Positions 29,953 through 37,465 of a stretch of DNA of 39,072 bases are shown piece after piece. Below the pieces are notes generated by a model. It searched no databases and was not told the origin of the DNA. It saw only the letters and a program-made list of their open reading frames with translations. Position numbers and translations under genes: made by a program. Every line of letters begins with the position of its first letter. The stretch's first letter is position 1. The stretch comes from DASXVX01 sp036504075 (GTDB lineage: Bacteria; Bacillota; Sulfobacillia; Symbiobacteriales; Symbiobacteriaceae). The stretch lies in contig DASXVX010000074.1 in the NCBI GenBank assembly GCA_036504075.1, positions 1-39,072 of the forward strand, in the 5' to 3' direction.

Positions 29953-32781
29953 ATGAGCGAACCCATCAAGCTGGATTTCGGCGTGACCGGCATGACCTGC
30001 GCTGCCTGCTCCAGTCGCATTCAGAAGCGCCTCGCAAAGACTCCCGGCGTCGCGGACGCCAACGTCAACCTGACCACCGAGAAGGCCACGGTCTTGTTCG
30101 ATCCGGCCCAGGTGAGTCCCGAAAACCTGTTGGACCTGGTCAAAGACCTCGGCTACGGCGTGATCAAGGAGAAAGTCACCCTGGACATCAGCGGCATGAC
30201 CTGCGCCTCCTGCTCCACCAACATCGAAAAGAAGCTGAACAAGCTCCCCGGCGTCACCCTCGCCACGGTCAACCTGACCACCGAAAAGGCCGTGGTGGAG
30301 TTTATCGGCGTACAGCCGGAAGACCTGGTCAAGGTGATCGCGGACCTGGGTTACGGGGCCAAAGTCTCCGCCGACAACCAGGATGCGGACGCCGAACGGC
30401 GCCGGGTGGAAATGCAGAAAATGATCGGCCTCTTCATTTTCAGCCTCATCGGTACGGTGCCGCTCATCATCGCCAACATGATTCTGATGCCGCTGCGCAT
30501 CCCGTCGGCGTTCCTCTTTAGCAAGTGGACCCAGTTCACTCTGGCCACCCTGGTGCAGGTGATCGTGGGCGCCAAGTTCTACCGGGGCGCCTGGATGAAC
30601 CTCCGGGAAGGCAGCGCCAACATGGACGTGCTGGTGGCCCTGGGCACGACGGCCGCCTACATCTACAGCGTGGTGCTCACGTTCTGGCTGGGCGGGGAGA
30701 ACTACTTCGAAGCCTCCACCACCATCCTGACGCTGATTCTCCTTGGTAAGACGTTCGAGGCGATCGCCAAGGGACGGACCTCCGAGGCGATCAAGAAGCT
30801 GCTGGGCTTGCAGCCCAAAACCGCCCGGGTACTCCGGGAGGGCATCGAAACCGAAATTTCCGTGGCCGATGTCCAGGTGGGCGACCAGGTTGTCGTCCGG
30901 CCCGGCGAGCGGATTCCGGTGGACGGTCTCGTACTCGCCGGCGCCTCGGCGGTCGATGAATCGATGCTGACGGGCGAATCGCTGCCGGTCGACAAGCAGG
31001 CCGGCGACAAAGTGACCGGCGCGACGATCAACAAGAACGGTTCGCTCACCGTCGAGGCGACCCGGGTCGGCAAGGAGACCGCCCTGGCGCAGATCGTCAA
31101 AATGGTGGAAGATGCGCAGGGCTCCAAAGCGCCGATTCAGAAGCTTGCGGACCAGATTTCCGGCGTGTTCGTGCCGGTGGTCGTCGCACTTGCGCTCATA
31201 ACGTTCCTGGCCTGGGGCCTCATCACCGGAGACTGGACCTCCGCCATTCACGCCGGCATCGCCGTGCTGGTCATTGCCTGCCCGTGCGCCCTGGGCCTTG
31301 CCACCCCCACCGCCGTCATGGTAGGGACCGGCAAGGGCGCCCAGACCGGCATCCTCTTCAAGGGCGGCGAGCATTTGGAGCGGGCGCACCGGGTGAGCGT
31401 GGTCGTGCTCGACAAGACCGGCACCATCACCTGGGGCAAGCCGGAACTGACCGACGTGCGTCCGCTGGCCGGCGCTGCCGGAGCGGGCCCGGCGGCCGGG
31501 ATTACCGAAGCCGAACTGCTCATGCTGGCGGCAGCCGCTGAGAGCCGGTCGGAGCATCCGCTTGGCGTGGCCATCGTCAAAGGCGCCCAGGAACGGGGGC
31601 TGGCCCTGCCGGCCCCGGAGCACTTCACCGCCATTCCCGGCTCCGGGCTTGAGGCAGAAGTGGCCGGGCGGCAAGTCGCCATCGGCACCCGGAAACTGAT
31701 GTCCGGAAAGGGGATCGACACTGCCGCCGCCGAAGCGCAAATGGTGGCGCTGGAATCCGCCGGCAAGACCGCCATGCTGATCGCGGTGGACGGCCGCCTG
31801 GCCGGCATCGTCGCCGTGGCCGACACGGTGAAGCCGACGTCGGCCGAAGCGATCGCCGAACTGCGGGCGTTGGGGCTGCGGGTGGTCATGATCACCGGCG
31901 ATAACCGGCGGACCGCTGACGCCATCGGCCGGCAGGTAGGCGTCGATCAGGTGCTGTCGGAAGTGCTGCCCGGCGACAAGGCTTCGCACGTGGAGCGGCT
32001 CAAGGATGGCGGCAAGCACGTGGTGGCCATGGTAGGCGACGGCATCAACGATGCCCCGGCGCTGGCGACTGCCGACCTCGGCATGGCCATCGGGACCGGC
32101 ACCGATATCGCCATCGAGACCGCTTCGGTCACGCTCATGAACGGCGATCTGCGGGGGATCGCCACCGCCTTCCGGCTCAGCCGCCAGACCATGCGGACGA
32201 TCAAGGAGAATCTCTTCTGGGCGTTTATCTACAACATCATCGGCATCCCCATGGCCGCCTTCGGCCTGCTCAATCCCATGATCGCCGGCGGCGCCATGGC
32301 CTTCAGTTCGGTCTCGGTGGTCTCGAACTCGCTGCTGCTCAAGCGCTATGACCCCCGCCGGCACGAGACCATCCGGGGTGCCCTGGTCTTCAAGGCCCTG
32401 GGCATCGCGGCGATGGCGGCGGCGATCTGGCTGGCATTCTTCTACGCCCAGCCGTTCAATACCGTGAAGACGGTCACCCATCTCAGCCCCGGCAAAGTCG
32501 CCTTCGGCGAGATCCACGTGAAGACCGGCCAGCAACTCCGCATGGAGGTCATGAACCACGATACGAAGCTGCATGAATTCTATATCGAGGCAGTTCCGTT
32601 CCGCTTTCTGAAGATGCTGCGGATCGATCAGGTGGACGACATGCGCACGTCACCCAACCCGGTGATGATCGCGGTCGGTCCGGACCACACCGGTATTACG
32701 GAGTTCACGCCCACCCAGCCCGGTCGCTATGTCATTATGGGCCACGATGGCAAGCAAAAAGGCTGGCTCATTGTCGAGTAA
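29953..32781 (+). CDS. copA: Cu+-exporting P-type ATPase with C-terminal cupredoxin-like domain
   Basis: 942 aa, P1B-type ATPase exporting Cu(I). Two N-terminal HMA domains (GMTCAAC with Cys16/Cys19; GMTCASC with Cys84/Cys87), membrane helices from ~155, TGES-type loop (MLTGESLPVD), CPC in the transport helix (443-445), DKTGT with Asp487 phosphorylated, HP motif (SEHPLG), and GDGINDAP (~695-702). CopA usually ends ~800; here an extra membrane helix (~805-830) leads to a ~110-residue beta domain resembling a cupredoxin (HEFYIE and YVIMGHDG supply His). The usual Cys and Met ligands are not evident. That domain would lie outside the cytoplasm. The ATG has GGAGGA 7 nt upstream. Confidence 0.95.
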   Translation: MSEPIKLDFGVTGMTCAACSSRIQKRLAKTPGVADANVNLTTEKATVLFDPAQVSPENLLDLVKDLGYGVIKEKVTLDISGMTCASCSTNIEKKLNKLPGVTLATVNLTTEKAVVEFIGVQPEDLVKVIADLGYGAKVSADNQDADAERRRVEMQKMIGLFIFSLIGTVPLIIANMILMPLRIPSAFLFSKWTQFTLATLVQVIVGAKFYRGAWMNLREGSANMDVLVALGTTAAYIYSVVLTFWLGGENYFEASTTILTLILLGKTFEAIAKGRTSEAIKKLLGLQPKTARVLREGIETEISVADVQVGDQVVVRPGERIPVDGLVLAGASAVDESMLTGESLPVDKQAGDKVTGATINKNGSLTVEATRVGKETALAQIVKMVEDAQGSKAPIQKLADQISGVFVPVVVALALITFLAWGLITGDWTSAIHAGIAVLVIACPCALGLATPTAVMVGTGKGAQTGILFKGGEHLERAHRVSVVVLDKTGTITWGKPELTDVRPLAGAAGAGPAAGITEAELLMLAAAAESRSEHPLGVAIVKGAQERGLALPAPEHFTAIPGSGLEAEVAGRQVAIGTRKLMSGKGIDTAAAEAQMVALESAGKTAMLIAVDGRLAGIVAVADTVKPTSAEAIAELRALGLRVVMITGDNRRTADAIGRQVGVDQVLSEVLPGDKASHVERLKDGGKHVVAMVGDGINDAPALATADLGMAIGTGTDIAIETASVTLMNGDLRGIATAFRLSRQTMRTIKENLFWAFIYNIIGIPMAAFGLLNPMIAGGAMAFSSVSVVSNSLLLKRYDPRRHETIRGALVFKALGIAAMAAAIWLAFFYAQPFNTVKTVTHLSPGKVAFGEIHVKTGQQLRMEVMNHDTKLHEFYIEAVPFRFLKMLRIDQVDDMRTSPNPVMIAVGPDHTGITEFTPTQPGRYVIMGHDGKQKGWLIVE

Positions 32782-32848
32782 GCATACCCGCCTGCTGACC
32801 GGCGCACGCTAAGTGCGTTTGAACTCAGCATCAGGGGGATGAATGCAG

Positions 32849-33076
32849 ATGGCCGATAACAAAAATCAGCAGAATGCGACGGGGGCGTTCGCGGATCAGG
32901 CCGGCGCGACGGGAACCGCTCAGGCGACCGGCCAGGCCGGGGCCACCGGGACCCAGGGCGCTGACGTCACGGCGGGCGGAGCGCTGGCCGGGCGGGCGGC
33001 TTCCACCGAGAACGTGGGCAACCGGAACCCGCTGGACGGCACTTTTGCAGGCGGCGTGCCGGAGCCGGGCGAGTAG
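32849..33076 (+). CDS. Small Gly/Ala/Gln-rich protein A
   Basis: 75 aa: MADNKNQQNATGAF, then alternating QAGATGT/QATGQAGATGT and an Asn/Pro-rich end (NVGNRNPLDGTFAGG). Probably disordered. AGGGGG precedes two in-frame ATGs (32843, 32849); the second matches the MAD start and spacing of the similar gene downstream. It follows copA by ~70 nt without a clear terminator, so read-through from copA is possible. Function unknown. Confidence 0.65.
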   Translation: MADNKNQQNATGAFADQAGATGTAQATGQAGATGTQGADVTAGGALAGRAASTENVGNRNPLDGTFAGGVPEPGE

Positions 33077-33141
33077 GGATACTTGCCGCTCGTATGGCGC
33101 ACGCTAATACCGTCCCAACCTAGCAAGGGGGCTGAACAAAT

Positions 33142-33459
33142 ATGGCCGATCAGAACAATACCGCTAACCCGGGCGCTTCCCGGAACCAGGCGGGCCAGAA
33201 CCAGGGCCGGGAGAAGGGCGCCGATATGGCTGAAGGAGCTGCCTGGGTAGGCGGCGGCGCCGCCGGCGCCGCCATCGGCTCCGCACTGGGCCCGCTGGGA
33301 ACGGTGGCCGGCGCCATCGCCGGTGGCGCCCTGGCCGACGAGGCCGTGGAGAACACCCAGGCCACCGGGAACGTCACCGGCGGTCAGGCCAACCGGGCCG
33401 GGCAGAATGCCGGGCGCACCACCGGGGCCGGCGGCAACCCGACGGCGGGCGGCCGTTAA
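33142..33459 (+). CDS. Small glycine-zipper-like protein B
   Basis: 105 aa: MADQNNTANPGASRNQ, a Gln/Lys-rich segment, a Gly/Ala-rich hydrophobic core (AAWVGGGAAGAAIGSALGPL and VAGAIAGGALA, ~32-66) resembling glycine-zipper membrane segments, and an Asn/Gly/Thr tail. AAGGGGG lies 10 nt before the ATG. It shares start, composition and leader style with the gene before it, so the pair may be diverged duplicates, one having gained or lost the hydrophobic core. Ends at a strong terminator. Function unknown. Confidence 0.7.
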   Translation: MADQNNTANPGASRNQAGQNQGREKGADMAEGAAWVGGGAAGAAIGSALGPLGTVAGAIAGGALADEAVENTQATGNVTGGQANRAGQNAGRTTGAGGNPTAGGR

Positions 33460-33481
33460 ACCGCACCACTGTCACGAACGA

Positions 33482-33519
33482 GCAGACCGGACGCCCGCGC
33501 GGCGTCCGGTCTGCTTTTT
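33482..33519 (+). terminator. Strong intrinsic terminator
   Basis: GCAGACCGGACGCC (33482-33495) pairs with GGCGTCCGGTCTGC (33501-33514), then TTTTT. Confidence 0.92.
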
Positions 33520-33631
33520 GTGAAATCACTCGCATTGTTTAGGAGGAACTGTCCGCCCCCCGTAGAATTTTCGTGCAAGGAGCAGGGGCGTTCAAGCACA
33601 CTCCCCCGCCAACCAAGGGGGCTTTTTGCAG

Positions 33632-34087
33632 ATGGACAGGCAGGCGTTGGAAGAGGCAGTCCGGAAGACAGTCTACGAAGTGTTGGCCAAGTCCCGGATT
33701 GAAGTCGTGGCGTCTCCGGCTACCGAGCAGGCAGCGGGCGGGCGGGAGGTCATACTGGTCCGGGGCACCGAGACCGGCCTGCAAAAGTTCGAGCCCGTCC
33801 CCGGCGTTAATGCTCGGCTGACCGACCTTGTGAACGCCGACCACGGCGCATCCATGGCCGTTGGACTGATGGAAGTGCGGGAGTGCACCTTCGACTGGAC
33901 CCTGAACTACGAAGAGATCGAATACGTGCTGGAAGGCACGCTGGACATTATCGCCGACGGGAAGACGATTCGTGGCTACAAGGGCGATGCGATTTACATC
34001 CCCAAAGGCACCCACATTCAGTTCAGCAGCCCCGACCGGGCCCTGTTCCTCTACTGCACCTATCCGGCAGACTGGGCGAATCAATAA
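33632..34087 (+). CDS. Cupin-domain protein, EutQ-like
   Basis: 151 aa. The C-terminal cupin has the EutQ pattern: MEVRECTFDWTLNYEEIEYV, EGTLDIIADGKTIRGYKGD and YIPKGTHIQFSS. In ethanolamine-utilising bacteria EutQ is an acetate-kinase-like or carboxysome-associated cupin. The N-terminal helix (LEEAVRKTVYEVLAK) resembles microcompartment-targeting peptides. No other eut or shell gene is present, so the role here is open. The ATG at 33632 has AAGGGGG 10 nt upstream. Confidence 0.8.
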   Translation: MDRQALEEAVRKTVYEVLAKSRIEVVASPATEQAAGGREVILVRGTETGLQKFEPVPGVNARLTDLVNADHGASMAVGLMEVRECTFDWTLNYEEIEYVLEGTLDIIADGKTIRGYKGDAIYIPKGTHIQFSSPDRALFLYCTYPADWANQ

Positions 34088-34102
34088 GGCCGCCAAAACA
34101 AA

Positions 34103-34131
34103 GCCCGGAAGGCAAGGGAAGCCTTCCGGGC
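34103..34131. terminator. Bidirectional terminator
   Basis: GCCCGGAAGGC (34103-34113) pairs with GCCTTCCGGGC (34121-34131), between convergent genes. Confidence 0.85.
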
Positions 34132-34143
34132 GACTTTATGACC

Positions 34144-34551
34144 TTACCGGCGCTTCCGCCGCTGCTGCCGGGCCTCCTCCTCCTGCCACATTTGCTGCAG
34201 GTCGAGCAGGTCCTCCAGGTCGAGGTCGGAGACACCCGCCATCTCCTCAATGTGGTGGCGAAGCTCATGCAACATGGTCTCCCACAATTCGTCCTCCCAG
34301 ACCTCTTCCGGCTCATCGCGGAGGAGTTTTACGAAGGAGCCGTGGTAAATGGCGATCCGCGGCGGCAGGTAGGTATCGGTAATATACTCGCCCATAATGT
34401 ACACGCCGGGGGGATCGCTTTTATGGCGCAGCGCGTTCGGTTCCACCATGACCGGGATGGGCTCACCGTCGGGATCCAGCAGGAAGCGCCCGGGAATACG
34501 CGCCAGGTAGAAATCCGCCAGGTCTGTAAAGCTGTCGATGCTCATGATCAT
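34144..34551 (-). CDS. Zincin-like metallopeptidase family protein
   Basis: 135 aa. HELRHHIEEMAG carries the HExxH zinc motif (~94-98); PPRIAIYHGSFVKLL and WEDELWETMLHELRHH fit the small zincin (DUF1025/MPN-like) family. The C-terminus is a charged coil (QQMWQEEEARQQRRKRR). GGGAGG lies ~10 nt before the ATG at 34551; an ATG at 34545 is also possible. It starts 18 nt after the PAP2 gene and is probably in its operon. The substrate is unknown. Confidence 0.82.
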   Translation of the reverse strand: MIMSIDSFTDLADFYLARIPGRFLLDPDGEPIPVMVEPNALRHKSDPPGVYIMGEYITDTYLPPRIAIYHGSFVKLLRDEPEEVWEDELWETMLHELRHHIEEMAGVSDLDLEDLLDLQQMWQEEEARQQRRKRR

Positions 34552-34569
34552 GTCCGGTCAACCTCCCGC

Positions 34570-35451
34570 CTATCCCGCCGGCGCCTGCCGGCGCTTCAGC
34601 CATGCAGGCGGCGAGACTTTGGCAAACAGCCAGTCCGTCAGCTTCACCACGAGGTAGCCAAAGAGCAGGCCGGCGAGCACGTCGATGGTCCAGTGAATGC
34701 GCAGGTAGAGCGTCGAGAATATCAGCGTCCCGGTATACGCCACCATGCCCCACTTGAAGACCGGCCCTTTCTCCCGCAGCGCCAGCAGCATGACGGCAAA
34801 GCCGACGGAGGTGTGCATGCTGGGGAAGCAGTTCTGGGCGTTCAACTGCAGGTGGTAGGCGTCCATCCAGACGGTCCGGCCCAGCAGGTCGGGCAGTTTC
34901 TTCACCCACCAGACTTCGTGCAGTTCGATGGTGTTGTAAAACGGAATGATCAGCGGCGTCTGGAGAATGTGGCCGGCGAGCGGGTACTGGAGCACCTTCT
35001 TCCAGTCTTTCGTCAGGAACGACCGGATGGTCGCCCCGAAGACGGCGAACGGGAAGCCGTAGTTGTATACCCAGGAGAGCTTGTCCGTCAGCCACTGGCT
35101 GGGGAGCAGGGCGTGAATCCAGCCGGGGTCGTTCAGAGGAATCCGGGAAAAGGCTGCATCCCAGTTCCAGATGTGGCGAATGGCGGTCATTTGCCAGTCG
35201 GCCACTTTCCACCAGTATGCATCGGCCTTGTAGTAAATGATGAAGGGAATAAACAGCAGCACCAGACCGCCCGGCAGAAACTGGAGCCAGGTCCGGTCGG
35301 TTTGATCTTTGTAGGCGTCCATGCAGAGCAGCAGCAGGACGACCATGAGCTTCGGGTCCCATTTGCCGACTTTGGTGATCTCGTAGATGATGGTAAACCC
35401 AATGAGTAGCATAACTGCCGTCGCAGGACGGTCGTACCAGGGTCTTTTCAC
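34570..35451 (-). CDS. PAP2-superfamily membrane phosphatase-like protein
   Basis: 293 aa with about six membrane segments. CFPSMHTS (~208-215) and RIHWTIDVLAG (~247-257) are the phosphatase motifs C2 and C3 of the PAP2_3/inositol-phosphorylceramide-synthase-like branch. Such proteins hydrolyse or transfer lipid phosphate head groups on the outer membrane face. The start is GTG at 35451 with GGAGG 7 nt upstream; the frame extends further upstream without support. First gene of a pair with the zincin. Confidence 0.82.
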   Translation of the reverse strand: MKRPWYDRPATAVMLLIGFTIIYEITKVGKWDPKLMVVLLLLCMDAYKDQTDRTWLQFLPGGLVLLFIPFIIYYKADAYWWKVADWQMTAIRHIWNWDAAFSRIPLNDPGWIHALLPSQWLTDKLSWVYNYGFPFAVFGATIRSFLTKDWKKVLQYPLAGHILQTPLIIPFYNTIELHEVWWVKKLPDLLGRTVWMDAYHLQLNAQNCFPSMHTSVGFAVMLLALREKGPVFKWGMVAYTGTLIFSTLYLRIHWTIDVLAGLLFGYLVVKLTDWLFAKVSPPAWLKRRQAPAG

Positions 35452-35596
35452 GCACTCGCCTCCGGGGTTTCGCCTGTCCACCCGCTTATGTTACCGGAAT
35501 TTGCGAGAGTTTGGTAGCACGGATTTCCGGGAGTTGCCAACTTCTAGCGCACTGTTCGCTGGAAGCTTAAGCACAAATCGCTCCGCAAGTCAATAC

Positions 35597-35626
35597 TTGT
35601 CCTTACGCTTCCTCATTTGGTAAACT
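35597..35626 (+). promoter_or_regulatory. Sigma-A promoter of the TPR gene
   Basis: TTGTCC (35597-35602), 18 nt, TAAACT (35621-35626). Transcription should begin about 25 nt before the GTG start. Confidence 0.65.
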
Positions 35627-35656
35627 ATGGATGCAGGAATCCAGGGAGGTGGCACG

Positions 35657-36559
35657 GTGTCCACATCTGCGCTGGCGGAACTGTACAGGAGGGGGCAGTA
35701 CGCCGCTGTCATCCGGGAGCTGGAACGCCTCCGGGAAGGTCTACCATGGGAGTATGCCGAAGCGGCCGCTGAAGCCTACTACTACGGCGCAATGGCACAC
35801 TACCGGCTCGACCAGTTGCTTCCGGCCGTTTCGCTTGTCGCGAAAGCGCTCGAAGAAGTCCACGCCCGCGGCGATTGGGGCCTTACGGGGAAAATCCGCT
35901 TTCAGGCGGGGGAAATCTACCGGCGGGCCGGTCAGGTCAGTGAGGCCCAGCAATGGACCGACCTCTTTTTGTCCGACCTGGACCGGTACCCGGAGTGGGA
36001 GCGGGTTCGCGGGCTGGCTCACTACAACCTGGGGTTAATTCACCGGCAGCGGCGCAACTTCGCAACTAGCATCCATCACTACGAGCAGGCCGAGCAACTG
36101 CTCCGGGCGGTCGGCGATTCGGTCTGGATGATCCGGGCGCAGGAGAACCTTTGCTGGGTGCTATGCGAAGACGGCCAGCATACTCGCGCTACTGGCTACC
36201 TATCCCAGATTGATGCTGCGATCACTGAACTTCCCGAATCGCATGACGCCAGAGACGTACGTCTAACCCATCTCTATGTCCGCGGCTATGTACTCCTCCA
36301 CCTTCAGCAACCTGCAGAAGCCGCCCGACTGTGTCAGGAAGTCGTTACCGAGGGTTCTGGCGCCACTGTCGCCCAACGGGCGTTGGCCACCTGGGTTGCT
36401 TCCGAAGCCGCTCTTCAGATGGGAGACAAAGAGAACGCGTGGACACTGGTCAACCTGGCCAACCAGCTAGCCATCGAGGCGGTGGATAGCCGAATTATGA
36501 ACTACGTTAACGACACTCGCCGAAAGCTATTGGCGCCGGGAGACACGGCAGCCGGCTAA
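35657..36559 (+). CDS. TPR-repeat protein, possible peptide receptor
   Basis: 300 aa, all helical, built of TPR-like pairs: AELYRRGQYAAVIRELERL, AYYYGAMAHYRLDQLLPAV, GKIRFQAGEIYRRAG, GLAHYNLGLIHRQRRNFATS, ENLCWVLCEDGQHTRAT and VRGYVLLHLQQPAEAARLC. No helix-turn-helix, phosphatase or other catalytic domain is seen. The GTG at 35657 has GGGAGGTG 7 nt upstream; an ATG at 35627 lies on the promoter and is unlikely. A 43-aa exported-peptide gene follows 190 nt downstream on the same strand. That layout resembles Rap-Phr and other RRNPP systems, where the TPR protein binds the re-imported peptide. Role inferred from context. Confidence 0.75.
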   Translation: MSTSALAELYRRGQYAAVIRELERLREGLPWEYAEAAAEAYYYGAMAHYRLDQLLPAVSLVAKALEEVHARGDWGLTGKIRFQAGEIYRRAGQVSEAQQWTDLFLSDLDRYPEWERVRGLAHYNLGLIHRQRRNFATSIHHYEQAEQLLRAVGDSVWMIRAQENLCWVLCEDGQHTRATGYLSQIDAAITELPESHDARDVRLTHLYVRGYVLLHLQQPAEAARLCQEVVTEGSGATVAQRALATWVASEAALQMGDKENAWTLVNLANQLAIEAVDSRIMNYVNDTRRKLLAPGDTAAG

Positions 36560-36749
36560 ACATGGGGCGCGGCAGACCACCTCTGCCGCCTCTCAACAAA
36601 TCGCCGTTTCGCTGGGAGCGAAAATGACGCCAATCCAGTCCAGGCTTCGGCCGGTGCACCTGCCGGCTAAAAGGTTGAGTCAAGGCAAACCAGGGCGGGG
36701 CGGAAACCGTCTCCGCTAGTGGACAGGCATGAAAGGGGTGGTACCGATT
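36560..36749 (+). promoter_or_regulatory. Structured spacer before the peptide gene
   Basis: 190 nt. GCGGCAGA (36569-36576) pairs with TCTGCCGC (36582-36589), a possible weak terminator of the TPR gene without a T-run. GCCGG/CCGGC and GCGGA/TCCGC stems follow. No clear sigma-A promoter is seen, so the peptide gene may be read through from the TPR gene or use another sigma factor. Confidence 0.4.
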
Positions 36750-36881
36750 ATGCGGCGTATCCTGGGTTCCCTGATGGTGTTTGCCCTGCTGGTAGGAGCC
36801 TGCGTGATGGTCACCATGGGCACGGCGAGCGCTCAGGCCAACGGTGGCGCTACAATCGAATCCCTCAGCTTCCATCGGTAA
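36750..36881 (+). CDS. 43-aa exported peptide, Phr-like
   Basis: AAAGGGGTGG lies about 8 nt before the ATG. The peptide has a basic start (MRR), a hydrophobic core (ILGSLMVFALLVGACVMVTM) and a TASA cleavage site, so signal peptidase I would release QANGGATIESLSFHR (15 residues). LVGAC could instead be a lipobox, making a short lipoprotein. Size, export signal, short polar tail and place behind a TPR gene all fit a secreted pro-signal peptide of the Phr/PapR kind. A strong terminator follows the stop. No known peptide family is recognised by sequence. Confidence 0.7.
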   Translation: MRRILGSLMVFALLVGACVMVTMGTASAQANGGATIESLSFHR

Positions 36882-36885
36882 GCTC

Positions 36886-36915
36886 AATCCCCGCCCGGAC
36901 TGCCGGGCGGGGATT
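36886..36915 (+). terminator. Terminator of the peptide gene
   Basis: AATCCCCGCCCGG (36886-36898) pairs with CCGGGCGGGGATT (36903-36915), followed by TCTTTG. Confidence 0.88.
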
Positions 36916-37013
36916 TCTTTGTATTGGAAGTTCAAATGTTCCTTTGACGGCGAGAAACATGCCCGAGCTGTCCGCACCCGGACTATTCCACGACTCCAGC
37001 TAAGAAGTTGCGG

Positions 37014-37051
37014 AAAGCTCAAGGCCAGGAGGCTTCCTGGCCTTGAGCTTT
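37014..37051 (-). terminator. Long terminator hairpin
   Basis: A perfect 17-bp stem (37014-37030 with 37035-37051) and 4-nt loop, about 20 nt past the stop of the minus-strand gene at 37073. The 36916-37013 stretch between the two terminators holds nothing recognisable. Confidence 0.85.
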
Positions 37052-37072
37052 AGAAGTGGTCCCGCCGAGGAC

Positions 37073-37447
37073 TCAGGCTTTGGCGCTTTCAAGAAGTTCC
37101 GCAACCCGACGGAGGGGCAGGACGACGCCGGGGACCTTCTTATCTCGAACAGAGCGCGTGTCGTAGAACACCATAGCGTACTCGTCGGTGAGGTTCGACC
37201 CGGTTCGGGCCGGAAACCCCAGTACCCGAAGAGTAGTCCCCTCCTGTTCAGACTCTCGGGGCCAGACAAAGATCTGGGGCGATTCGGCGAGCCGCTCGAT
37301 ATCGGCCCACGCAATGTAGCCATCGCTGAAATGACGGTTCGGCCGGTCGAGCACTGTCATGTGGACGTGTTTCCGAGGGACGAAGGTGAGCCCGACCTCC
37401 ACCCCGGTATCGGGGTTGACCTCTCTAACCTTCGGGTAGTCGGCCAC
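37073..37447 (-). CDS. Hypothetical protein
   Basis: 124 aa from a GTG with AAGGAGG 7 nt upstream. Soluble, apparently beta-rich: GVEVGLTFVPRKHVHMTVLD, GYIAWADIERLAESPQIFVW and DEYAMVFYDTRSV, ending in a helix (RRVAELLESAKA). No signal peptide or known motif. It starts 18 nt after the secreted protein gene and shares its transcript. Confidence 0.72.
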   Translation of the reverse strand: MADYPKVREVNPDTGVEVGLTFVPRKHVHMTVLDRPNRHFSDGYIAWADIERLAESPQIFVWPRESEQEGTTLRVLGFPARTGSNLTDEYAMVFYDTRSVRDKKVPGVVLPLRRVAELLESAKA

Positions 37448-37465
37448 TATCTCGCCTCCTTCTTC

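Noticed and set aside
29800..32574. A 924-codon minus-strand frame opposite copA
   Set aside because: Antisense shadow of an unmistakable P-type ATPase; no ribosome binding site or domain.
36640..36725. GGCAAACC element before the peptide gene, considered as a c-di-GMP riboswitch
   Set aside because: The second conserved half (GGGACGCAAAGCC) is missing, so the match is not sufficient.
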